The notes below the pieces were generated by a model, which saw only the letters and a list, made by a program, of their open reading frames with translations, was not told where the DNA came from and ran no database searches. A stretch of 64,000 nucleotides of DNA from Rhytidiadelphus loreus (lineage: Eukaryota; Streptophyta; Bryopsida; Hypnales; Hylocomiaceae). The translations under genes were made by a program, and so were the position numbers. The DNA lies in the NCBI GenBank assembly GCA_947034895.1, contig OX344762.1, positions 88,158,981 through 88,222,980 on the forward strand, read 5' to 3'. Shown here in pieces: positions 23,665 to 35,845 of this stretch. Every line of letters begins with the position of its first letter. Within the stretch, counting starts at the first letter, position 1.

Positions 23665-23821
23665 AGGGTAAACTATCCCATTATGGGCAAAATGGGAGCA
23701 AGCTTATTGTGGGCAAAATTGTAATGGTGGTGTACATTCAAGTTTTGAAATGTACACCACCATTACAATTTTGCCCACAATGAGCTTGCTCTCATTTTGC
23801 CCTCAATGGGATAGTTTACCT
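23665..23821. mobile_element. Near-perfect hairpin element, 72-nt arms
   Basis: Arms at 23665-23736 and 23751-23821 are almost exact reverse complements around a 14-nt loop. The ends read AGGGTAAAC and GTTTACCT, and TAT flanks both sides. It belongs with the AGGTAAAC-ended elements at 31304, 31947 and 53611. Transcription across it would give a long double-stranded RNA stem. Confidence 0.8.
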
Positions 23822-23829
23822 TATAAGGT

Positions 23830-26519
23830 TGCCTACCCTAAGAAAGCCACTTTACAAGCCATTAAAGTCAAAGAGATATTCATACAGATATTTTCATTTG
23901 CATACATGGGGGTTCATAAGTTCCAATTACAACAATACCTAATTCGAAGGTGGTACATTCTTGTACAATAACCTATCTACCAAGTTGTTTCTTCGACCCA
24001 AAGTTCTTCAATAAATTTGAAGAATTGAAGTAGAAAAAATCATGTATATAACTTATTTTTTAACAATACTAATGATTCTCTCTCATTGTAGATTTCATGT
24101 CTTTAGGTGCATGTTTTATATTTTCTAAAATTGAGTAGTAGTAGACCCTCATACAATTTCAAGGATTCAACCCATAGAAGTTACTAACAAATTATCCAAA
24201 TGTTTAAGGACTCATCTAGCTTCTTTTGTGTTTGATGTGAATTTTCTCCACTTTTTCTTTGAAAATTCATAATCATTTGAAATTTTTGCAAAAAAGATGA
24301 ATTTCTTATAATATGCTAAATAATTTGGTCAAAAATGCCACAATTAACTACTTCTAGACTATTAAGTGAATTATGGACAAAACATTCAAAGATCTTTGGA
24401 TAATAACATTTGAAGATCTCTTGATGTTTTGCATAGGTCTCTTAATGTTTTGTATTATGTACAAATGTCCATTTTTTTATTATTAATTTTGGACCTTTCA
24501 AAAGTCCAAAAGTAATAAAATGAAGCATAAACAAGTTAGTTAAGTGATTTCATCTCTGAAAAATAAAAATAATTTTTTTCACTTATAATTAGTGCACAAA
24601 TAGAAGATATATAATGGAAGATTTTGAAGCTTGACAACACAGTCATAGTCTCTTTCCTATAATGGTTAACCTTATGATTCTTACGCAACCAAAACATGCT
24701 TCATGAATGGTCAAACAATCCTCTATCTTATTGAAGAAAAGATGATTTCTTCCAATTTAATTTTGAAGAGTTCTTAGAGTAGGTTTGTAATAGTAGGTGG
24801 GAAAATGTTCTTCAATGAGAAACTATTGGATTTCCTAGAGAAGATATTGCAAACTAATCTATGGATCACAAAAATGCCATTTTAGTTTATTTGACAATTC
24901 CTACCTCCTTTATTCTTGATGTAAATTTTAATCATTAAAATGGATTTTTTTGAACTTGAGCCCAACTACTGAAATGAAGTTCACTAAATCTAGTCTCTAC
25001 TGCATCTTAATTTTTTGAAGAACTATTGAAATTGAATATTTTATTGCCATTTGAACTTTGGTTCTAGAATATGGTCTTCTCAATTTTCTTATTCTAAAAT
25101 ATACAAAAATTGGTTTCAAACTACAACATACTATACTATAATTTATTCCCATGGTGAACTATTTGAGATTTTTTAAGCTTATTTTGTATTTGATATGAAG
25201 TTTCCTCACTTCATTGTCAAAAATTCAAAAGAATTTTCAATTTTTACAAAAAAGTCTAAATTCTTTATGATTTATAGAAGACATATAATTTCATTTAAAG
25301 CAAATTTGAAAATAAAAATCATGCAAATGGACCATATAGAGTGAAGGATTTTGAAATTAAATCACCTAGTCATAGGCTCTATCTTTTAAAGTTTATTCCT
25401 AGAAGAATTCTAAGACCCCAAAATGGCATATAAATGACTCTTGAAAATGATGTAGAAACAAAGAATGCATATTAGTCCATAAATGAGATTATTTTTGGCA
25501 AAGTTCCTTGGTGATAGGTCTCATCTTTTGATGGTGAACCTTGAAATGCTTAATTGAATAGTTTGAGTCCTAGGGATGATTTCAAGAAGGCCTCAAGGAT
25601 GGAAAAAAATATTTTTTTTGATGATTTTTTACCAAATTTCAACAAAAGATGTTGTGTATTCTCTCATTTGATATCTCTTGACTTTGCTATATAATAAAGT
25701 GGCAAATCCAAGGATTGCTATGTAGTAAGTGCATCTTAGCAATTTCTATTCCTTTCTTTGCATTTGAATTTAAGCCATAAATATGATATTTTCTAAATTT
25801 GAAACCAATTAATGACATGAAGTTTGTAGAGTCTAGTTTCTATTACAATTTAGAGTATTGAAAATTCCTAGATTAGAATATTTTATTGCAAATTGAACTT
25901 TGGGCCTTTAACCATGGAGAGCTTATTTTCTAATTTTAGAATGGCAAAATAAACAAATTTGCAACATGGTGTTTTGCAATATATTGTACAACTAAGGAAA
26001 AAAAATTCAGATTTTGTGAGCACATTTTGTGTTTGATATGAATTTTTTTCACTTTTTATTCAAAAAAATTCTATATTTTCAAATTTTCAAAAAAAATCTA
26101 AAATTTGGAAGACTTATAGAAGATATATAATTGCATCTCTCAAAAAAGTTCATTCATATATAAAGTAGAACACACCATTTCCACTACCTTCTCTCTCTAT
26201 TCCAAGACCTATTTTTTTGACCCAAATCACCATGTTCATAATCCAATTTCAGTGAAGTCAACTCATCCTTTGAGATATTGATGGACTCTCATCACTTGGA
26301 TTCCTACTTTTTGAAGAATAGTTTAAGTACATATTTGAGATCAATAATAGGTACCTACTACTCTTTCACTTCAAATTCAAATGAATGAAACAAATTTGAA
26401 GGTAATTTTTGTTCAAGAGAATATTTATCCAAAATGCTAATCAACACAAATTAATCAATTATGACTCTTGATAACCAAAGAATGCGAATTTCTCTACAAG
26501 GTGAATGGATGCATACACA
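23830..26519. other. AT-rich intergenic repeats, no gene seen
   Basis: The tract at 24530-24970 parallels 16720-17560. The tract at 25390-25700 parallels 37440-37700 (shared GGCAAAGT and CCTTGGTGATAG/CCTTGGTAATAG words). The tract at 26120-26540 parallels 5540-5940 upstream of copy 1. These are old segmental copies. I found no coding sequence. Confidence 0.55.
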
Positions 26520-26815
26520 GAGAGAGTCAAACTTCAAGGTTTGAAAAAGTGCTCAAGGGCCCATCTTTTAGGGTTAGTGACCCCAAAATGGTCGCTTGAG
26601 CGCTTAGGTTGGGAATAGGTTCGGTTCCCTTCATCAGAAAAGTTGGGCTAGATTGTTTTGGTGCCATTTTGACACCAATGGACACATTTTTGACAATGGA
26701 GTGTCATTTTATCCATATTGAGTTGGTATGGAGCTTGGCAACAAATTTACTTGATTGCATTTCAATGCACCATCATGGCACCATATTCACATGCCTTGAA
26801 ATTCCTGATGTTTAG

Positions 26816-27045
26816 TTAACCCTTAAGCGCTCCGACGTCCATATTTTGGACGATGAACAGAGGGCTTCAAGGCGCTCTTTAGTCCAACTAACTTTTCATT
26901 CATCCAATGTAACACTTGAATCTGAAAAAGACAACCTTCCTTAATGATCAATTTCATGAAATTATGGTAAATGATATTTCTGTAGAAAAGATATAAGCGA
27001 AAATGTGCCAAAATCTGAAAAAGGATCGAGGCGTTAAGGGGTTAA
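26816..27045. mobile_element. 230-bp TTAA-flanked MITE
   Basis: The left end is TTAACCCTTAAGCGCTCCG and the right end is CGAGGCGTTAAGGGGTTAA. The ends are inverted and TTAA is at both borders. Related sequence lies inside the inter-ORF introns of the gene units (near 8100-8520, 21880-22110 and 46796-46920). The element sits just upstream of unit copy 3. Confidence 0.7.
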
Positions 27046-27054
27046 TTTAGGTGC

Positions 27055-27685
27055 AGAATGGACGCATATAGAGAGGAAATTCAAGGTTCGAAAAAGTGGT
27101 CCTTTTAGGAGGCCTGGCCTTGGAGCGGGTTTCCGTAGCCCAACAAAATTCGTTGTACTGAGTTAGGGTTTGCACTCCAGAACCCAACACGATCACTTCC
27201 TCCGCTGCGAGCGAGCAGTCTCCGTGCCATTGCCCGCCTCTAGTTTCAAGCTGTTACTGGTGGAGTACGTTACCGCGGGACTTTGAGCCAGGTTCGTTGA
27301 CTCTCGATTCAGCTTCTCCCTTTCTGGATCTAGCTTGAAATCTCTTTTGTTTTCGGTTAAAAAGCGGACAAAAATCTTGTGTTATTCAGCGCTTATATAT
27401 TTCTGACTAGCTCCGATTTGCAATTTATTCCAAATTTCTGTTTGTTGACCCTGTTCTCAATTGGTGGCATGCCACTGGTACTGAAGAATGGTATGAACTC
27501 TCAACTGTTATTTCTAGTTGATTTGTGGGATGTGCTTGAATTTCCTTTTAACAGATGTCGTCAACATCCAAGTTTGGATTTTGGCAAGACGCTTAGAGAG
27601 CGGTCACAGCAATTGATATCCACGTTGAATTGCTGCAGGTAACAGACCTTCGCGGCTCCAAGTATGTGCCCGTGAAAGAGCAGAA
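27055..27685 (+). promoter_or_regulatory. Shortened leader of gene-unit copy 3
   Basis: Relative to copy 2 the leader lacks about 629 bases. GTTATTCAG at 27389 runs straight into CGCTTAT, whereas in copy 2 these words are at 19969 and 20599. CAG is shared at both edges of the missing piece. A 14-codon upstream ORF (27555-27596) is kept. The upstream ORF at 27664 stops after three codons because of a TGT to TGA change. Confidence 0.55.
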
Positions 27686-28558
27686 ACGTCTGTTACTGAG
27701 TACATTGACAAGCGTTGGGAACTTGATTGCGACAAATACAAAGATTTTAACGTAATCGATCTTGAGAGGAAACAATTCGCTTATAGGATATGGAAGGAGG
27801 ATTTTGAAAAGAACCAGAAACGCGAAGATGCCAAGAAATCGGAAATAAAGGACAATTGGACAGAGATATATCAGCTGATCGGTTTTGAGAACGTGTTTCA
27901 AGGGGTGTGGTTGCAAGGTGTTACCCAATTAGCAGCACAGCGAGGTTGCCGCTTCTCTGCAATTCCTGTCATTCTTTCAGTTTTAGTGTCGTTGGCCACC
28001 ATAGTGGCGGTTCGTTTCAAGATATCAAAGGTGCGAGACCTTGAACAAAGTTTACTGAAGGGCCGACTTTATTCCAAGGTATTAGTACTTCCTTCGTGCC
28101 AAGGAGTTGAAGATAACATCTGTAGTGCCATGTAACTTCGAATTGCAGGTTCTAATGAAAACCCAAATATATCGTATGTGTGACTCATTACCGTGCTTGT
28201 ACTTTGTTATGTAATGTATCCTAAAGCAGTATCCGTGGGTTATCATGTGGCCCCTTTTGTATGATGTTATTAGTGGAATTTATACTTTCTCAACGTATCG
28301 TTTGTCTCATCGTGCCAATTTGGATTTTTTCAGGTTCTGCAATCCTTCATCAGTGCATGTGAGCGTCACGGCGTAAACATTGACTTCGTTGCAATTGTAG
28401 CAGCGGCTGCAAGGTCTAGTCTGTGTATGCGCGTCGAGTTTGACAAAGCTTCGGTGGTATCTAGAAAACATAGGATTGTTCTGCTGGTGTCGTCGACCAT
28501 CACCTCAATTCTCTTTTCTTGGTTGACTCATTCGATCATGTGTGGCGAGTACGTCTGA
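27686..28558 (+). pseudogene. Membrane-protein ORF, copy 3, start codon lost
   Basis: Exon 1 (27686-28078) and exon 2 (28334-28558) are fully open in the same frame as copy 2 and have the same splice sites and lengths (393 and 225 nt). The expected ATG is ACG (27686-27688), and no other in-frame ATG occurs in exon 1. Translation could start only at ACG or deep in exon 2. Otherwise the protein keeps the FQGVW motif, the membrane helix and a C-terminal helix ending MCGEYV. The loss looks recent because nothing else is broken. Non-AUG initiation at ACG with A at -3 remains possible. Confidence 0.65.
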
Positions 28559-29294
28559 GCAGCTTGGCTGAAGAATTCTGGTAAGGGTTGCAAGTACCCT
28601 ATTATTGCCAAGTTTTTCTGATTATCCGCTTAATTGAACTTTTCGAAACAAATGTGAAGTTGTTCCGACATCTGAGCGCTCCGACATTTGTCCATATTGT
28701 GAATGACAGTTTGTTTGTTTTTTGAAGAGTACTGACAAGAAATGATGTAGTCAAATATTTTAGCATTCGTCTCTATTTTGGATAGAACTATCTTTTCATT
28801 CACGTATTTGGATGAGTTTCATTTAAAATTGACGATTTCATCCAAATTATTTTTTAAAAGTGGAACAACTTGGCATCATCATCCAATTTTTCTTCAGAAT
28901 GCCTAAAAAACCCTGGTGGATGATGAACGGAGTGCTTCCAGCAAATGCCATGTGTGAAGACCTTCTCATTTATCCAAGCAATTCTTGAATCTCTAAAAGA
29001 TGACCTTTCTTTCCAAGCAATTCATTGAACTTGATGAAAAGAATATTTTTGTACAAAGATATAAGTTAAAATGTCTAAAAGGATTCAGTTGTTCGAAGAT
29101 TAATGCATCTCCCACTACGAGTAATATGTATGTCAATCAGAGTATTTTCACGGAGCGCCTAGACATAAGATGTAGTATTTGGGTCCATTTGATGTCATAT
29201 TCAGCTCTGTTCCTATGGGAAGAAGACTGAATTTTGATTACCATACGTGGTTTGTATTTTCAGGTGACGAAGCAGTGGAAACACATCCTATACA

Positions 29295-29684
29295 ATGATT
29301 GAAACAACAATTATCAACTCAACCGGACATGCGCTTGAACTTAAAGAGGGAAATGCAGGTGTGTTCCAGCTTCTGACACGTTTATCGGATGGAAAGCGTT
29401 TTGTGCTAAAGATTGATCTTAATGCAACATATCGAGATTATATTGCCTATATCCTACATGGTTCTGACCAACCAACGGCGATGTTCTTTTCAATTGATGA
29501 ATGCATCAAGTACAATGTTTTGACCGTGGTGAAAGAAGCCTCGGTAGATGACAAGAAGGGGGTTATAGAGCCGGGGTCAAAGTATGGATATAATCGAGAA
29601 GAACGCTCGATGAACAGCGAAGCTTCGGAATCTGTTCCTTGGTGGAGGCACGTTTGGAAATGCTTGAGAGACCTAACGTGTTGA
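29295..29684 (+). CDS. Small EGNAG/NATYRDY protein, copy 3
   Basis: This 129-residue ORF is nearly identical to copy 1. Differences cluster in the C-terminal tail, where MNSEASESVPWWRHVWK here replaces MKLGVSESVPWWRHAWK. It keeps LKEGNAG, LNATYRDY and the IDEC motif. It begins 31 nt after a conserved acceptor (TATTTTCAG). It remains open although the upstream membrane ORF has lost its ATG, so the two products can be lost independently. The function is unknown; the recalled family match is the same as for copy 1. Confidence 0.75.
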   Translation: MIETTIINSTGHALELKEGNAGVFQLLTRLSDGKRFVLKIDLNATYRDYIAYILHGSDQPTAMFFSIDECIKYNVLTVVKEASVDDKKGVIEPGSKYGYNREERSMNSEASESVPWWRHVWKCLRDLTC

Positions 29685-29948
29685 GAGATTCAGTTCAGAA
29701 CGAATTTGTCCGAATTACTTATCACCAGTTCAAGCTAATCTGTCCTTTTCTGGAGCAGGCCATGGTTTCTCCCTCTCTGACATGGAAGCCTTGGTTGAGT
29801 CTTTGGATTAGTGCTGAGTCTGCAACATTTGAGATTCCTTTTCTCTACCTGTATCTATTTTACACATATATTATATCTATTTACATGTATATTTCTTATA
29901 TTTGTTTCCTTATAATTTTGTCACTTTCAAGTTGTGTGGCTATTACAT

Positions 29949-29954
29949 AATAAA
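29949..29954 (+). terminator. Poly(A) signal, copy 3
   Basis: AATAAA in the same ACATAATAAAGACTG context as copy 1. Confidence 0.55.
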
Positions 29955-30494
29955 GACTGTCTGAGCAAATGTTATAGTTCCTCAAAAGTTTTGAAGCTCG
30001 CCTACGAGTTATGTCTTAGGCAAGTGACTGAGTGGACATGTTTACGAGGAGTTATGTGTTTTGAATTATTTTTTTCACAATTTTTGGGTTTACCGGTTAC
30101 TTAATTCCTTGATCTTTTGTTGAACCCTTGGTGAGCGTAGATGTGCTGCTCTTGCTACCGGTTGTCCGATCGCAAGTTGTTGTGTCCAAATTGTAAGCTG
30201 TTGGTCTAATTTGTGAGTTGCTCGGGCTGAATTGCAAGTCAACTTGTCTGAATTGCATGCTCGCTGGGTCTGAATTTGCAAGCTGTTTGGATTCCATGAC
30301 TCAATTTTGTTCTTACGGGCGCAAATTCAAGGATTGTTTACATTGAAGGGTCATTTACACACCTACCTACGTACTTTCTATGTAAGAAAGTTTTGAGGAG
30401 TGTTTGACAATTTTCAATGTACTGTACAGTTGGGTACTGAAAGCTTACAAACTGGCTCCAAAGATTTGTATGTAATATAGAATAAAATTGGGTT

Positions 30495-31205
30495 TTTTTG
30501 TCTTGCGTAATTATCACTCAATTCTTGATCAATCCCAATGAAGTATACCAAATTTCAGTTTCAAAAAAGCAAAATTCCATTTTTGGTGAATTTTTGAAGT
30601 CAATTTTCATGGTTTTACATAATATTTTATTGAATACAATTGGTGATGAATTTTTTTAATTTGATTGCATGGATATGTAGTGAACATCCATATGCACATC
30701 TTTCATATTAAAAAAGTACCCCCTTAAGTAACAGAATATGATCAATGTAGAGTTCAATGAAAAGTGTCGTATGACCCAACTTTGAAAAAATGAATATCTC
30801 TATATTTTAACTTGATTTTGGCAATGTAATTGTACCATCATACTCAAACGTAAGAAATTAGTTACCATGTGAAGTGCAAATAGGAAAAATTAATTACAAT
30901 AAAGATATATCTATTTTACAAAATTTGGATACAATCACCCTAACATTGAAATTTCTATAGATGGATTTTTGAAGCTTTTTTGGAGATGCTTGTTTTAAGG
31001 GAAAGATGTGCATATAGATGTTTACTACATATATATGCAATCAAATTTTAAAAACTCATTACCAATAATTTTCAATCAATGATAATGTAAAATCATGAAT
31101 TTGAAATGAAACAATTCACCAAAAATGGAGTTTTGCTTTGTTAAAACAAAAATTTGGGTATGCTTAATTGGGATTGTGTAAGGATGCAATGATAATTATA
31201 CTTAC
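30495..31205. repeat. ~0.7-kb foldback with ~220-nt arms
   Basis: The left arm (about 30495-30715) and right arm (about 30985-31205) are imperfect reverse complements. For example, GTGAACATCCATATGCACAT is answered by ATGTGCATATAGATGTTTAC. The centre is unique AT-rich DNA. No coding sequence is seen. Confidence 0.6.
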
Positions 31206-31303
31206 CAAAAAAATACCAATTATAATCCACATTGTACAAAAAAAATTGAATGGCTCCAAAAGGCAGTTTGTAACTTGACTCTATAGGACAAATAGACTTA
31301 CTA

Positions 31304-31779
31304 AGGTAAAATAGCCCATCGTAGTCAAAATGAGGAGTTTGACATCACATCATGTTGTTGCTAAAAAAATTCAATTTTTTCCCCACATTTATATAAGTGT
31401 GAGAAATAGTGAGAGCAATTGAAATTATGTTTTTTTTGACAAAGTATGAATTTGCTATGAATTTTTGAAGTGTTCAGTACATTATGGCCCAAAAGAGTCT
31501 ATAGGCTACCCTAGAACCAACTAAATGTGAATCCATGATGCTCATTTTGTTCACCTAAAGCAATTATAATATTTTCTAACATAGAAGGCCTAGAAAGTCA
31601 ATTCTTACAATGAATTCACATTGAAAAGGTGGAAGTTCCTAATTAATCACAAATCACTCCATTATTGTTATGTAAGACATGCATTGTTGCCAAAATCTCA
31701 CATGCTGTAAAAACCCCTAATAGGGTCATTTCCTACATGTCCACTATGGGTCATCTTACCACAATAGGTTGTTCTACCT
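31304..31779. mobile_element. AGGTAAA-ended MITE, TA flanks
   Basis: Ends AGGTAAAATAGCCCAT and ATAGGTTGTTCTACCT are inverted and flanked by TA. The interior matches the element at 53611-54154 (shared TATGAATTTTTGAAGT and TAACATAGAAGGCC/TAACATGGCTCC contexts). Confidence 0.65.
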
Positions 31780-31946
31780 TAAACCAATATGGTTCTAACT
31801 GAAAATGGAGTGACAAGTTAAGTCAAATAGACAAGTAATGTAGAAAGGACTATTAGCTAGCTAAGAGGAAGAAGTTTGGGTTACACACGAAGTAAATAGT
31901 AAGACAACTTGACAATGGAAGTTAGACAAAAGGTAGTTATGTATTA

Positions 31947-32104
31947 AGGTAACCCTGCCTATGACAAGCAAAACTTGGGACGAGCCCAATGAAGGCCAAA
32001 AAATTCATGAGCAGTACATTTCACAAGACACATGTACTGCTCATGAATTTTTTGGCCTGCATTAGGTTGGTTCCAAGTTTTGCTTGTCGTAGGCAGAGTT
32101 ACCT
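31947..32104. mobile_element. Hairpin element with 74-nt arms
   Basis: Arms at 31946-32019 and 32032-32105 surround a 12-nt loop. TA lies outside both ends, and the termini are AGGTAACCCTGCC and GGCAGAGTTACCT. It has the same end type as the hairpin at 23665. Apart from one small bulge region it would fold as a continuous stem. Confidence 0.75.
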
Positions 32105-32559
32105 TAGATAACCAATGAGCTGTACTAGCAACAAATAGGTTATCATACATAAGTGGTTGTACATTTTTTTCAATCACAACCTTTGATCTTCATGATCCAA
32201 AGGTGTAGGAAGCAAGTTGAAAGGAAAGAAGGTTATGAGTTGCAACTTGTAATGGCAATGGTGACAGATTGCCAATGGGACAGGTGCTATGTTAGCGTTG
32301 GAAAAGTCAACAACCAGTTATGGTGACAAGATTGGATATAAAGACAAACAAATGTTCTTTTCCTCTCTCTCAAGCTTGCAGCGCTCGCTCGCCCGCCTTC
32401 TTGTCAAATATACTTGTGCATACCTTCAATTGATCACAATTTTGATTATCAACATGTGTGTTTATGTCGCCAATGATTGACATTGTTTGTGTGTGTTTGG
32501 GACAACTAGCCATGGGATTGGTGTTTCTCTCTTCTTTTGTTTTGGTCTATTAGTCGAAG

Positions 32560-33230
32560 TGGAGATTTGGTGTTGTTTTATGTTCAATCTTAGTGAAATG
32601 GCAGTAATTGCCAATTTTGAGCTCATTGTCATTGTGACAAACTGTCACAATGAGCTCAAAAAAAATTAATTAATTAAAATTTTTTGAACTCCCAGATCAA
32701 AATTTGAACTCTGGGAGTTCAAAATCTGGAAGTTCAAAATTGAACTCCCAAATTTTTATTAATAATTTTTCCAAAATTGAACTTCTAGATCAAATTTTGA
32801 ACTCCCAAATTTTGAACTCCCAAATCCCCGGGGTTTTAGAAAAATTATTAATAAAAATTTAATTTCTGAATTTTTTGTCCCCCCCTCCCCTTATTTGTAA
32901 TTTTTTTGAACAAGTATACAATGGCAAACAATACGGGACAATGAAAATTGTATCCCATATTTGTATTTGTATATGTACACATATTTGTACATGTACTATA
33001 TTCCAATATCAAGTACTATATTTGTACAATATTCGTAATCATACTTTGATTCGTATTTGTATATCGTATCCGTATTTGTATTTGGATGGATGGCTTAGAT
33101 TAAATCTCAAAAATCAACGGCTTAAATTTTTTTGAGAAATCGATGATGATTTCGAAGGTAAGCATTTAAAAAAAAATCAACAACCTTAAAAAATTTTGAG
33201 AAAGGAGGGGGCAACTAATACCCTTGCTTA
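32560..33230. repeat. Dispersed repeat, partner of 15420-16080
   Basis: It has the same landmark order as the partner. It additionally contains a run of GAACTCCCAAA and TTTGGGAGTTC-type words (about 32680-32830) that form several overlapping small palindromes. Confidence 0.55.
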
Positions 33231-33337
33231 CTCTTTTGGGTACATTGTTAGTCCTTGTTCTGTGTCATTCGGTGGAATGATTAAAGTCCGACTAAGTGTT
33301 CGGTTACCACAACTTCTTGATGAATTGTCTGTGTGTA

Positions 33338-33652
33338 AGGTAGGAGGTCCTAAAATGGAGCGGGTTCTAAAACCGATCAGGTTCTAGAGGTACATTTTGC
33401 ACTTTCCAATGTACAAGTGGTGTGCATTTTGAGGAGGTGGTCGGTTTTAGAGCCCACAAAAATGCACTTTTCTGCAACTTCAGAAATTCATAACTAATTC
33501 TACAAAGCTTCAAAAAAATATGAAACAACTTGGGTTAGATGCCAATTTCTCTTGCCTTTCAAGGAAAATTTACTGAAAAATATTTTAAGAAGTTCTACCT
33601 CCCCAAAAGTCAACTTCAGCTCTTAGATGAGCGGTTTATGGACCTCCTACCT
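33338..33652. mobile_element. 315-bp MITE ending in AGGTAGGAGGTCC
   Basis: The left end is AGGTAGGAGGTCCTAAA and the right end is TTTATGGACCTCCTACCT. Both are flanked by TA. It has no ORF. Confidence 0.75.
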
Positions 33653-35845
33653 TAAGAGCGCTGATGGAGAGGTCAAATAGCTCGACAGGGAACTTTTGGT
33701 TAAGAAGTTAAAGCCAGTGATTGACTGAGCAGGTGCTTGAAAAATTAATAAGAGTAAACGGAGATCTTAAGGTCAATTGTCCTGTGAGTGTGCTGCTGAT
33801 TAAGAACTTACGCCAGAAGTTGGGGTCTTCGTGAGAGCGTGGATGATTTTCTTGTTTTAATTGTGTGGGATAATTAAGTAGTGTAAAACACACAAGTACC
33901 TTCAGCAGTTTAATTGTCTTTGTCGACATGGTGTCTTCTTTACTTAAATTACAAGTCTGATTGTTAAAGCCAATGAATTATGTTCTCTGTATATTGGTCA
34001 ATTGGACAAGGAGCAACTTCAGGTTTCCCAGTGAAATGAGTGAGAATTTATTGATTGAAAGATTGAGTGAGTCGAATTGAAGTGTGTCATTACTTATAAG
34101 AGTCAAATGGTCTTTGATTGAAGGATAAGTGTATGCTGGTGACAAAGATTTAGACTTTAGCCAGGGAATAGGTGTTCTTGTATTACGGAGTCTAATTGTC
34201 GTAGCCAAAGAATTCTGTCTTGATTTCTTGGACTAACTGTATGAGGAGGCCAAGGATGGAATAGCTGTGATTAACTGACCAATTTTCGTTGGGTGTACGA
34301 GTGCTTGATGCATGATGATGAAAACCTGGTGGTTGCAAGTGTTTGACAAATTGTTGTAAAGTATGTGGTATGTTTATTTATCGTTGGAGACTGGGAGAGT
34401 CGAGTTAGACAGAGTTAATTAAGAGTGTGTGTGACCTTAGCCTGTCCAATTGTTGTAAGCAAACATGACTCACCTGGGATTGGCAAATTGACAAGGATCT
34501 GGATGTGAGTAAGGTGTACCTCTGTAGTTTGCACTATAAATTTAGTTTGAAGTGATTGTGAACATTGATTTTCTTAACATTGTACTTTGACAATTTGTTT
34601 GTTTTGAAACATACGGCCTTCGAGGGCCGCAGCTGGACTGACATACTTTCACAATTTGATCAATGTTAGAGTTACGGTAGGAGGGTATAATCCCAATTGT
34701 TAATTTGGCAAATCGGTGATATAGAGGAAGGTTTGCAAGTGGGTTTGTAGACAGAGACAAATGGAGGGAAATTAATCTTTTGTTATCTGCACAAATTGTC
34801 TTGTTGTTGGCTGATTGGAGCATGGAGAAAGAAAGAATCTAAGACTAAGTGTAATTCCACAAAAATGAACATCGTACCTTGCATAACTCTACATACAAAG
34901 ACAATTTGACATTAGACTAATTGTGAATTTGTATACTCGCATAGGTAGCAATTAGGCTAGTTAATTAGAATACTAGACCAATTGACAAAGGCTAAAATTA
35001 ATAAAGGAACTTGCCAATGTGTGTATGTGATTATATATTATACCTTAGGATTTGATTAGGTTGATAGTTGCATCATAGGGCATACGACCATATGACCAAT
35101 CTTGACAAATTGACCTTAAAGACTCTAAAACATCATTTCATATGTCCCCATACATGGGGTGTGGATTACTAGGATAGGCTAAAGAATTAATTCCACATTC
35201 CTTAAATGTTTGATAAAAATTAATTTTATTTCTTTAATTATCGAAATGAGTGGTTTTCCTACATTAAAACTACCCTTCTATACAAAATGATAGATGAATT
35301 GACCTTTCCCAATTAGAAAAAACATCACTAGGGGATTCCTTGAGCTTTGTCATTTGAGTTTTCCTACACTGCAAGTGAGAGAATTGAGGAGTTCTGAGTA
35401 GATAAAGCACCATAGCATTGTAGTCATGATGAATTGGATGTTGTGCTACACATGAAAGCTAGTGAGAGCAAGTATCTTTGGGTCTAAAGTACTTTGAGAT
35501 CCAATTTGGTGGTAGCTTCTCAAAGTTGGAAGTGTCCTAGTTCTGATCTAAGGTGTGGGATGTGGGAGTAGAGCTTACAAGAGGATCACCTAGTCCAAAT
35601 AAGGCATGATGCATATTGTTAAAAAGCTAAAGAAAAAAGGTATCTAGAATGCTAAGTTTTACAAAGAGCCCAACTATGACCTAAAAGTTATAGACAACTA
35701 AAAAATGTTGAAGACTTGGAAGGTCGTAACTTCTTCAACACTTGTTGCATTTGGTAAAATGAACATCCCCCAATGATTTATAAAAAGAGTAGATCACGAA
35801 AACAAGCTTGCATTCTAGATTTGGAGTTTGGAACTACAAGTTATC
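33653..35845. other. Intergenic, no gene supported
   Basis: This is richer in ACAATTGTC and GACAAATTG words, as in 1480-2760. The 35211-35390 part matches 2880-3060. No frame has convincing protein character on either strand. Confidence 0.5.
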
